Assembly: GCA_020626545.1 (NCBI GenBank)
Contig: JAHKZS010000216.1
Span: 1 to 12,480, forward strand
Source of the DNA: a bacterium
GTDB taxonomy: Bacteria > Bacillota > Clostridia > Oscillospirales > Acutalibacteraceae
Length of the DNA stretch: 12,480 nucleotides
Reading direction: 5' to 3'
This document shows, piece by piece, positions 1-9,500 of this stretch. Numbering within the stretch: the first letter of the stretch is position 1; every line of letters begins with the position of its first letter. The translations under genes were made by a program, and so were the position numbers. Under the pieces are notes generated by a model. It was not told where the DNA came from, made no database searches, and saw only the letters and a list, made by a program, of their open reading frames with translations.

Positions 1-94
<94 letters not shown>

Positions 95-122
95 TGTTGT
101 TTTAGAGTATAAAAAGTAAAAG

Positions 123-153
123 CCCGCCTGCTCACGCGATGTGAACAGGCGGG
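123..153 (-). terminator. Strong GC-rich hairpin, probable terminator
   Basis: CCCGCCTG (123-130) pairs perfectly with CAGGCGGG (146-153). An inner TCAC/GTGA stem follows after one C-A mismatch, closing on GCGAT. Read on the minus strand the stem is followed by CTTTTACTTTTT, a typical intrinsic-terminator tail. On the + strand the tail is weaker (TAAATTTTA). It lies about 30 bases beyond the intron 3' end. It may end a transcript coming from the right, or be a two-way terminator of the gene next to which the intron inserted. Confidence 0.6.
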
Positions 154-198
154 TAAATTTTATGCCGTAATCGGAAGGGAATTTGAAGCCGAGGGTCA

Positions 199-223
199 AA
201 AAACTGTCCGGTGGACAGTTTTT
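199..223. repeat. Perfect 11-bp inverted repeat with 3-base loop
   Basis: AAAAACTGTCC (199-209), loop GGT, then GGACAGTTTTT (213-223). The arms match perfectly, and the A and T runs at the two ends make it a symmetric, two-way terminator-like hairpin. I recall the same core palindrome between genes of gut Clostridia, which would suggest a dispersed REP-like element, but this cannot be tested within one window. Confidence 0.7.
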
Positions 224-317
224 ACCGAGGAGCGTTTATGAATGTTTTCTGATATATGTGAACACAATAAGCGATATGTTGTTTTCTGTAATATAAAACG
301 CCCCTTATCTCCACCAT

Positions 318-350
318 AAAAAAGCCATCATATTTGTGATGGTTTTTTAT
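318..350. terminator. Bidirectional intrinsic terminator
   Basis: CCATCA (325-330) pairs with TGATGG (337-342), extended by a G-T pair and by flanking A and T runs (A6 on the left, T6 on the right). Both strands therefore read a stem followed by a T run. It could end transcription from the left as well as read-through from the minus-strand NRPS operon. Confidence 0.65.
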
Positions 351-404
351 TTTAATAGTCAAACGTATGGAAGCTGTACCAAAACTATTTTATTTTCATA
401 ATAC

Positions 405-439
405 AACCCCGATAATCAGTTGAACTGAATATCGGGGTT
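405..439 (-). terminator. Probable terminator of the NRPS operon
   Basis: AACCCCGATA (405-414) pairs perfectly with TATCGGGGTT (430-439). An inner TCAGT/ACTGA stem follows after an A-A mismatch, giving a long, nearly perfect hairpin that starts five bases past the stop codon of the last NRPS gene. On the minus strand it is followed by GTATTATGAAAATA, a poor T run. It may therefore also act as a 3' mRNA-stabilising hairpin, with the 318-350 terminator as back-up. Confidence 0.65.
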
Positions 440-443
440 ATAT

Positions 444-3400
444 TTATTCTAAATTAATATCTTTGAAAAACTCAGGTACGATGATGTCAAGTGACGGGTC
501 GTCCATCATTAAATCGTGTTCGTGAGGTGTATGAATAATCTTCATTTTATCCGTATCGCAGTAGTTTTCATAGTTACCCGCCTTAAATTCCATCATACTT
601 TTCCAGTATTTAAAATTGTCGCCGGTTACGCCCGCGGGAATTTGACCTGGCTTAAAATATGTTACGCCGTCGTGATACATTGAGGGAATATGATTATATA
701 AATCCTCCGACACATGCTCGGCGTTTTTTATCATTGCCTCAAGCATACCGCTTTCACGTAATTCGGTGAATAGGGGACAAGTTTCGAAGTATTCGACGTT
801 AATCTCAGAAAGCATACCCTTGGATAATTTTCGTAGTTGAGAATTACCGAGCGCGTGAGAATCCAGCATAAACAGACGCTTTACTTCTTCGCCGGCTTGT
901 GTTAATTGACAAGCCATCTCGTGCGCCACAACGCCGCCGTAGCACCAGCCGCCGAGTATATAAGGTCCCTCAGGCTGATATTCTTTCAAGATTTTGATAT
1001 AATTTTCAGCTATGTTTCTAATTCCGTAAACAGCACTGTCGGGATGATACAGATTATACGGCTCGATTACCGAAAAGGAAACCTTATCTCCGATTCTGTC
1101 AGCTAAACGATAGTAAGCGGAACTCCCCGTATTGCCTGTATGTACAAATACAACTTTCGGACCGTTATTTTCAGAATAAACACAGATGTCCGACGGTATA
1201 AAATTTTTTATTTCGACAGTTTTTGTTTTATCGGCGCTTTTTTCTTCATCGTTTTTATGTTCGATATTAAACTCAAATAATTCACGCCATCCGCTTATAG
1301 AAGTATCATCGGGATAGTCTTTCTCCAATACGGACATAAGCCTTGCGATGTACCCTCTAAACTGTTCGTCGCTCACAGCGATATGGTGAGCCGTAAAAAA
1401 CAGAAAGCTCATATTCTCCGCGTGTAAACAGATAACTTTAGCCACACTGTCAAACTGTAAGTCCATTGGAGCGTTTAAGGTTTCTTCAAGCAACATATTT
1501 AGATTTTCGGGGTTGATTTTATCCTGCTCAACCATTTTCAGCGGAATTTTTCGGTCGGAAATAACCTGCTGTATTACCGATACATTGTGAAAAACTATTG
1601 AGGAACGAAGCTTTTCGTTTTCATTTGCTACAATATCAAGAGCGTTTCTTAAATCTTGTTCGGAAATAACGCTGTCTACCTGTAGGAAGAAAGAGGTTTT
1701 GGAGTTGCTTGACTCGGGATAAATAATCTGCTCAAACAACATTTCGTCCTGTGTTGTTGAAATCGGCAGTACCTTCTCGATGTGTTCGCCTCTTTCGGCA
1801 TAATCTTTGCGGATAGCTTCATATTCATCGTGCGGCCAAAGCTGCTCATACGCCACCTCGGCAGTTTCTGCAATCTTTCTAAGAACATTATATTGAAGAA
1901 TATGAGCGCCGCTGATTTTAATTCCTTGCTCACGTAACGCAACCGCGTATTCCATAGCGTTTAGAGAGGTTCCGCCTATATCGGTAAAACGGTCGTCCGG
2001 CCCGATAAAGTAATCCGTATCCAGTACCTCTGCCGCTGTCATAAGCACACGAGCGACAACCTCGCTGTCCAGTACGCCGATAGTGCGGCGTTCTCTTTTT
2101 GGCTGGGGGAGTTCATTTCGCATAACCTTACCGTTTAAGTTCCTCGGTAACGCGTCCATTCTTACCCAGATATCAGGAATCATATATTCCGTGAGATTTT
2201 TTGAGATTTCTTTTTTAACAGCCTTTTTGTCTATATCTTTATCAGCTTCGTAGTAACATGATAGATGATCCGTTCCCGAAACAGTCTTTAATACAACAAC
2301 AAGCTGCCCTATATCGTTTCTGTTAATTTTGGGCAGAGCGTTCGCGATCTGCGCCTCAACTTCGCCTGTTTCTATGCGGAATCCGCGAAGCTTAACCATA
2401 TTATCGGTTCTGCCTAAAATGTCAAAATCGCCGTCAGGAGTACATAAGGCCCTGTCGCCTGTACGATACCAGCGCGAGCCGTCTATTTCTACCCATTTTT
2501 CTGCGCTTTGTTTCGGGAGCTTGTAATATCCGCTCGACATATAGTCGTTAGAAACTAGCAATTCTCCGGCAACTCCTGATTGAACGGGAGTTAAATTATC
2601 GTCCACAACCATCGCTTTAGTATTGATATACGGCTTTCCGACAAAAATCCTATCTTCATTACCTTTAATCTTTTTAGATATAACCGCGCTTGTTTCAGTG
2701 CTTCCGTAAAGGTTAATGAGCATATTATTTGGAGAATAGGGACGGAAATTTCTCAGTTTTTCACCCGCGGCAAATACAAAAACACCGCTTAGATTATAGT
2801 CCTCCGCCATAATAGCCGCGAGACTTGACGGCATAAAAATATGGGTTACAACCGATTCCTTGATAAACTTATAAAGGTAATCCATATCCTTGCGCGCGGC
2901 GACAGGAGCGATACAAACGGTTCCTCCGTTAATAATCGGACCGATTAAAAACATCATTGTCGCAACGAAAGGAAAGCTTGACATAACGCCCGAGCGTGTG
3001 TCTGAGTTCATCGCCGCGTCATTGTGCGCTTTTATAACGTCAACAATTTGCACCATAAAACGATGGGAGTGAAGTACGCCTTTGGGCTTGCCTGTTGTAC
3101 CCGAGGTGTACAGGAGCATAGCGGGGGAGTCGGACGTAATTTCTTTGGGCGGGAAAACTGTTTCGGAAGTTTCCTTTACTTCATCGAGAAAGATTACTTT
3201 TTCCTCCGGAAAATTCAAAGGCTTTTTATTCCAGAACTCTCGTGTAGTAAGAATCGCCTTGGAGTTAGAATCCTCAAGCATATATTCCAATCGTTTTTCG
3301 GGATACGCTTCGTCAAAGGGAATAAATATACAGCCCATTCTCAGCGCGGAAACCGCGCCGAGCAGGATTTCTTTTATATAAGGCACATAGACCGCTACCG

Positions 3401-3560
3401 CGCCGCCCGGCTTAACTCCGAGCGACATAAGCGAAAGTGATAATGAGGAGCTTTTTAAATCCAGCTCGCTATATGTTATTTTGCCGAATGGATCCTCAAC
3501 CGCGGTTTTATCGGGACTTGATAAAGCGTATTCAGATATGAGTTCATGGATTAATTTCAT
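444..3560 (-). CDS. NRPS, A-T-truncated C-thioesterase (Cys nucleophile)
   Basis: A nonribosomal peptide synthetase-like protein, 1038 residues. The adenylation domain (about 1-485) has LYTSGTTGKPKG (150-161), YGSTE (285-289), YRTGD (365-369), and K478 in LNGKVM. The carrier domain (about 495-570) has GGTSL with phosphopantetheine Ser532. Then comes only the N-terminal half of a condensation domain (about 595-765), whose motif reads HHIAVSD (725-731), one residue too long between HH and D. Last is an alpha/beta-hydrolase thioesterase (about 800-1038) with elbow GWCYGG (Cys873), Asp900 in MLDSH, and a likely catalytic His at 1013 or 1015. The A-domain pocket, aligned through GGTVCI, reads V-A-M-S-F-A-L-A-V-K and lacks the Asp that holds an alpha-amino group, so a non-amino acid (fatty, aryl or keto acid) is the likely substrate. 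The ATG overlaps the previous stop (TAATG), with GGAGG at 3570-3574. The best guess is an acyl-loading partner for the upstream NRPS; a stand-alone product released by the TE is possible. Confidence 0.93.
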   Translation of the reverse strand: MKLIHELISEYALSSPDKTAVEDPFGKITYSELDLKSSSLSLSLMSLGVKPGGAVAVYVPYIKEILLGAVSALRMGCIFIPFDEAYPEKRLEYMLEDSNSKAILTTREFWNKKPLNFPEEKVIFLDEVKETSETVFPPKEITSDSPAMLLYTSGTTGKPKGVLHSHRFMVQIVDVIKAHNDAAMNSDTRSGVMSSFPFVATMMFLIGPIINGGTVCIAPVAARKDMDYLYKFIKESVVTHIFMPSSLAAIMAEDYNLSGVFVFAAGEKLRNFRPYSPNNMLINLYGSTETSAVISKKIKGNEDRIFVGKPYINTKAMVVDDNLTPVQSGVAGELLVSNDYMSSGYYKLPKQSAEKWVEIDGSRWYRTGDRALCTPDGDFDILGRTDNMVKLRGFRIETGEVEAQIANALPKINRNDIGQLVVVLKTVSGTDHLSCYYEADKDIDKKAVKKEISKNLTEYMIPDIWVRMDALPRNLNGKVMRNELPQPKRERRTIGVLDSEVVARVLMTAAEVLDTDYFIGPDDRFTDIGGTSLNAMEYAVALREQGIKISGAHILQYNVLRKIAETAEVAYEQLWPHDEYEAIRKDYAERGEHIEKVLPISTTQDEMLFEQIIYPESSNSKTSFFLQVDSVISEQDLRNALDIVANENEKLRSSIVFHNVSVIQQVISDRKIPLKMVEQDKINPENLNMLLEETLNAPMDLQFDSVAKVICLHAENMSFLFFTAHHIAVSDEQFRGYIARLMSVLEKDYPDDTSISGWRELFEFNIEHKNDEEKSADKTKTVEIKNFIPSDICVYSENNGPKVVFVHTGNTGSSAYYRLADRIGDKVSFSVIEPYNLYHPDSAVYGIRNIAENYIKILKEYQPEGPYILGGWCYGGVVAHEMACQLTQAGEEVKRLFMLDSHALGNSQLRKLSKGMLSEINVEYFETCPLFTELRESGMLEAMIKNAEHVSEDLYNHIPSMYHDGVTYFKPGQIPAGVTGDNFKYWKSMMEFKAGNYENYCDTDKMKIIHTPHEHDLMMDDPSLDIIVPEFFKDINLE

Positions 3561-3574
3561 TAATCATTTCCTCC
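3558..3574 (-). promoter_or_regulatory. Translational coupling site between the NRPS genes
   Basis: The stop codon of the first NRPS (TAA, 3562-3560) shares its last base with the ATG (3560-3558) of the second, giving TAATG. GGAGG at 3574-3570 sits nine bases ahead of the ATG, inside the end of the upstream gene. This supports the chosen start and stop-restart translation, hence roughly matched amounts of the two enzymes. An ATG seven bases upstream is in another frame. Confidence 0.85.
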
Positions 3575-6500
3575 GAAAAATCCTTTTTCATCAAGCTTTT
3601 TAAGAAAACGACGTATATATTCCGAATCTGTTTCAGGCCAGGAGAATCCAAGCCTTTCCAATACGCGCGAAGTATAGTCGTTGTCTAAGCTTTCAAGACC
3701 GATCATTTGAATACTGTCGCCGCTGTTGTAGGCGATAAGACTGCCGACAGTCGAGCTCTTGTTTTCGTCGGCAAGCGCGGTGTTAAGCGCTTCGGCAACT
3801 TCTTCATTCTCGCCGCCGCGAATGTTGCAGCCTATATCATTCATACTGCGGATAACATCGCCCATAAGCGGTCTGTGCGGATTAAGAGGCTGGAAGCATA
3901 CACAGTCGTCAGGTGTTTTCGCAAGCGCAAGCGCGGCTTTCGCAACATAATCTATAGGTGAAAACTCAGTCTGTACATTCAGCGCGTCATAGCTTATAAG
4001 CCCGATTGTCTTGTAAGCGTTTAGCGAGCGCATATAATTGTTGGTAGCGTAATTAATCTGGAACTCGCCGTCCTCAAATCTCGGAGCGAGATTGCCTACA
4101 CGGCACACCGTCGCTTTTAGACCGCGCTCGATTACTTCCTCATAAATATGACGTTCCGCCATAAACTTAGAGTGAATATACTGGTTGCTGTTGAGCTCCT
4201 GACCCGCGTAAAGTACATTCTCGGTAAATTTATAGCTTACGGGCGGTAAACCGTTCTCACGGCTTCCCATAATACTTCCTGTCGAAATATGTACAAGGCG
4301 CGCGTTATTGTTTTCACACCAGGATGTAAGGTTCTTTACCGATTCAACATTAACACGGTCTATTTCGTTGCCCTTAGCGAAGTGCTTAACGCTTGCCGCG
4401 CAGTTTATAGCGGTCATTCCGCCGCGCGGAGCTTCAAACGCCGCTAACGCGGACGGATCTGTCGCGTCTCCTTCGATAACGTTGAGCCGTGAACCGAAAA
4501 GCCACTCATAATCGTAGTCGAAATAGTGGCGAAGTGTGGATTTAAGGCGCTGCTCGCCGCTTTGCTCTTTACCCGGGCGTACAAAGCAATAAATCTCACC
4601 GTCATAATTTTCTATTAATTCACGCAGAACATGACTTCCGAGATAGCCCGTAGCTCCCAATAAAAGCACGTCGCCTATTGTGTTTAGTTCGCCGTTTCTG
4701 AACGCTTCCAAAGTATTTTTAGAAAGCAGTTCGTGTATTTTAGTGTAGTCGTAACCGTCCCTGCCGGTTATCGGAGGCGTCCAATCGCCGTAAACGGCGG
4801 GAGCTTCGGTTTTAATCGTTTTTTCGGAAGTATCGCCGAGGAACTCAGCCATAGCTTTCGGGGTGGTATAAGTGAATACGTCGTTATATACGATTTTGTA
4901 TCCGGCTTTTTCCGCCGCGATAACAACCTTCATCGCGAGTATTGAGCTTCCGCCTATTTCAAAGAAGTCGTCCTCGGCGCTGACACGTTCAATATCGAGA
5001 ACACTGCCGAAAATATTACAGAAATCTTCCTCAGTTTTAGTAGCAGGAGCGACATAATCCGCCTTTTTCTGTTCCGGTTTCGGAAGAGCCTTCTTATCGA
5101 CTTTTTGATTTATGGTCAGCGGTATCTTGTCTATCTGCATAATGACCGCCGGGCACATATAAGCGGGTTTCTGACTCTTGATATACTCAGCGAGCGCGGC
5201 TGTGTCCACGGTACCTTCGCTTACGACGAACGCCGCGAGATATTTTCCGCCGCCCTCGTAATCGTAAGCCTGAACTGTTACGTCTTTTATACTCTCGTAT
5301 CCGCGGATAACCGCCTCGACTTCTTTTGTTTCAATTCTGAAACCTCTTATTTTAACCTGTCCGTCTTTTCGACCGACAAATTCAATATCACCGCTCTGTC
5401 TGTAACGCACAATATCGCCTGTATGATACATACGGAACTCGTCAAACGGACTGTTCTCATACGCTTCGGCGGTTTTTTCGGGACGATTCAGATAACCTCT
5501 GCTGACCTGCGGTCCGGATAGACAGTATTCTCCGGCGGCACCCGCGGGCAGACGATGGTTAGTTTTATCCAGTACGTATCCGTGAATAGTTGCTATCGGT
5601 TTTCCGATAGGAATATTCGGTTCCCATTCTTTTATCGGGAAAATACTTACTCCGCAGCAGTTTTCCGTAGGACCGTAACCGTTAGCGATTGTATAACTGA
5701 TGCCCGACGGCTCTACAGCGGGAAGTTTTTCGCCACCCATAACAAGCAGTCTAAGCGTCTTAAGCTTCGGATAGTTTTGCAGGAATTGAACGCCGACCTG
5801 TGTGGTGAGCAGTAAGGTTGTAATGCCCGCCTCGTCGAAGTAAGCCGCTAAATCGTCAAGATTCATTCGAACTTCTTCAGGTACAATATGAACAGTTCCG
5901 CCGACAAGAAGCGTACAGAATACGTCCGCCATATTTACGTCGAAGCTGAACGAAGCGTACGCGGCAACATTGTCGTCCTTAGTGTAGAAGGTGTTTCGCA
6001 TACCGTGAGCGTAAGCGACAATGTTTCCGTTTTCTATCTGACAACCTTTAGGCATTCCTGTTGATCCCGACGTATAAAGCATAATAAACAGGCTGTCGGG
6101 CGACGGGGCGGCAGGGGTAATGTCTGGAGTTTCCATTTTGTACAGCTCGCTGACCGTTACAACTTCTCCGTCGTACTCGTCTATAATATCACGCAATTCG
6201 TCGTCCGCTATCAGCAGGCAAACATCCGCGTCCTTTACCATGAAATTCAAGCGTTCCTGAGGATAGCTTGGGTCGAGCGGTTCGTAACCCATACCCGCCT
6301 TAACTACAGCCATCGGAAGAATAAAGGTCTGTTCGTTTCTCGGCAGAATGATTGCCGCTACTTCTTCCTTTAGATCGCTTTTACCTGTTGCTTTGGTGAC
6401 GATTTGATATATTTTTGCCGCGAGGCTGTCGGTTAACTCGTCGAGTTCTTTATAAGTGTATGATTTATCCTTAAATACAGCCGCGGTTTTGTCCGGATAT

Positions 6501-9500
6501 TTTGAAACAATCTTCTTAAATCCGGTTAATACGGAATCTGTCATATCATAATCGAGATCCCAAGGTTTATTGTAGCTGTCGAGAACTTTCCACTGTTCTT
6601 CGTCAGTAAGGCTGATTTGCGAAACATTATCGCAGGAAATTAATCCGTTAACGGCGTTATTGATAGCGTCAGCTAAGCTTTTCATCATCTCGCCGCTGTA
6701 CATAGAGGTATCGTAATCCACCTTGATTACAGCGTTTTTCTCGCTGCCCTCGATATAAACCGCGACAGGAAGCTTAGCTATATCAAGCTCTAGTCCCTCA
6801 ACCTCGATTGTACCGTGATTGGTGTGGTATTCGTTAATAACGCCTATTTGGTAAGTATAAGAGGCGCGGGGATGGAAGTCGTATTTGCTCGCTATACGCG
6901 CGAAAGGATAATTCTCGTGAGCGATTGTTTCTGAGAAGTTCTGAGAAACACGCTTTAAGAATTCAACCGTATTTTCTTTATGGTCAAGCGTAGTTACAAG
7001 CGGGAGAGTATTTACGAACATTCCCATTGTATTTCTGACTTTCATATTGCTTCTGCCGTTGCTGACAGTTACAATCGACACAGTGTCCTCGCACACGAAT
7101 CTGCCGAAGGCGATATAGCTTGCGGCGAGATATACCGCCGCGGGAGTAACGCCGATACTCTTAGCGAAAGACTTTACTGCCTCTATATCTGTGGAAACAG
7201 TTACGCTGTTTTCGTTATGAGGCAGGTTTTCTTCGAATATATCGGGGATAAGCTGTGTAGGTTCTTCAACCTCAGCCATCTGTTCCTCGAAGAATTTTTC
7301 TGTTTCGGGAGTAATCTTTTCCTCAACGGCAAAATCGTAATAGGTATAGCTTTCTTTTTCGGGTAATTTTCCGTCTAACGCGGAGGAAAGCTGGTTGAAG
7401 AACATATCGACAGAAGCTCCGTCGCTTACAAGATGGTGCATATCGGCGAGTAAAATTAACTCGTCAGTTTTTATGATTTCAAATCTTACGCAAGGACCTT
7501 TTTCTAAGTCGAATGGTCTTACGAACTTCGCTTTATATTCCTCGTAATCCGCCGTAGTCATTTCTTTTATCGGAATATCAAGCTCGAAATTGGGGATAGG
7601 TTCCTGTACAATTTCGTTATCGCTGTCGGCAGCGAAACGGCATAGAATATACGGATGAGCTTCTATTACGTCACGTACAGCTTTCTCGAGCGCATCAGCG
7701 TTAATTCCTTTAGGGAACTTAAGCGCGTAAGGTATATTGTACTGCACAGTATCTGGGTTTGCCTGACATTCGGTGTAAACTCCTTGTTGGGCAAAGCTCA
7801 GACGGCAAGACTGTAAACCGCGTTTTTTCTCTGTATCGGTCTTGGTTTCTTCTTTAAGAAGTCCTGTAAGTATTTCGTTTTCTATATTCTGAATTGTTCC
7901 GTCCGAAACAAGCTTACGCACATTTATCTGTATGCCGAATTTATCGTAAATAAGCATAGCGAGCTTAATGCTCGATATTGACGTAAGACCGAGTTCCGAG
8001 AATAGATCGGTAATTCCGAAATCGGTTGTGCCTATTACGCCGGAAACAATTTCGTGTATTTCTTTTTCAAGCACATTTAGCGGAGCGGCAGGTTTATCTT
8101 TCGCGGAAGCCTTTGTTTTAGGCTCAGGCTTTGGAAGAGCCTTTCTGTTAACCTTCTGATTTTGGTTCAAAGGAATACGGTCAATTTGCATAGTTACCGC
8201 GGGTACCATATACGCGGGTTTATCCTGTTTGATAAATTCGCCCATTTCCTCTACATCAACAGGTTCGTCACTAACTACATACGCGGCAATAAACTTTCCG
8301 CCTCCCGGTTCGTCGAACGCTTGAACTGTAGCGTCTTTGATTCCGGGGAATTTACGTATAACTCCCTCGACTTCGCTGAGCTCGATTCTGAAACCGCGAA
8401 TCTTAACCTGACCGTCATTTCTGCCGATAAAGTCTGTATTGCCGTCACTCAAAATACGCACAATATCTCCTGTGCGGTAAGCGTTTTCGTATCCCGGCTC
8501 ATCTGAAAACGGATTGCGTATAAAGACTTCAGCGTTTTTTTCGGGACGGTTGAGATATCCTCTGCCTACCTGATGACCCGCTACAATCAGCTCGCCCGGT
8601 ACGCCGATAGGAACACGACGCATATTTTTATCCACAACGTACTGCTTCATATTGAACAGCGGTTTGCCGATAGGCACGCGGTCATAAAGCTTGTCGACAG
8701 GATACATATGTGTAAATATTGTGCACTCGGTCGGACCGTAGCCGTTGTAAAGCTGAAATCCTCTCGGCGGAGCTACAGGTACAAGCTTTTCACCTGCCGC
8801 CGAAAGATGCTTCGGATTAGAAGCGTCGGGAAATAGCTCGGCGTACTGTCTTCCGACCTGAGTAGTCATAAATGTATGGGTTATGCCGTTTTCGGTAAAG
8901 TATTTATTGATTTCTACAAGATCCAAACGGATACTCTCGTCAATAATATGAAGCTGTCCGCCGACAAGCAGAACAGGGTACATATCTAGCATATGACAGT
9001 CAAAGCCGTAGCTTGCGTACGCTGAGGCACGGCTGGTTTCATCCATATTATAGGTATTTATGTACCAGTTACAGAAACAGCAAAGGTTGTGATGCTCTAA
9101 CATAACACCTTTCGGTACACCTGTTGAGCCCGAGGTATATAACATAATAAAGAGATCGCCGGGATCGGGTTTTTCTTTAATTTTTTCAGCGTCCGGAAGA
9201 TTTGAAATTTCATCCGTATAAAGCACAGGACCGTCATAACCCGGAATCTTATCCATAAGTTCTCTGTCCGCTATCAGATACTTAGCGTCGGCGTCTTTTA
9301 TCATAAATTCAAGCCGCTCGCTCGGGTAGCTCGGGTCAAGAGGCTGGTATCCGGCACCGGCTTTATGTATACCGATTGCGGCAATAGGCATATATTCGCA
9401 TCTCGGAATAAGGACGGATACAGCGTGGTTTTTACCTACGCCTTTACTTTTCAGAAACGCCGCTATGTTCTCGGTGATTCGGTCTACCTCGCGGTAGGTG

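Larger units (their letters stand above)
95..404. other. Intergenic region without a gene, rich in hairpins
   Basis: No credible coding region is seen on either strand. The stretch is the 3' exon side of the group II intron and the spacer to the end of the NRPS operon. It holds three separate inverted repeats (123-153, 199-223, 324-343), listed individually. A short open stretch near 179-240 has no start codon or ribosome binding site and overlaps the second inverted repeat, so it is not called as a gene. Confidence 0.7.

Noticed and set aside
179..240. Short open stretch over the 199-223 palindrome that could encode a peptide tail
   Set aside because: It has no start codon or ribosome binding site, and its sequence is explained by the inverted repeat.
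405..439. Possible attachment site or mobile-element terminal repeat
   Set aside because: The palindrome lies directly at the end of the operon and fits a terminator; no second copy or integrase is seen.
3024..3440. Open frame of 138 codons on the + strand opposite the second NRPS
   Set aside because: It is antisense to a strongly conserved A domain, has no family-like sequence and no clear ribosome binding site; it is a shadow of the coding strand.
5105..5521. Open frame of 138 codons on the + strand opposite A2 of the first NRPS
   Set aside because: It mirrors conserved NRPS sequence and its composition is that of an antisense frame; a similar shadow recurs opposite A1 (8162-8506) because the modules are duplicated.
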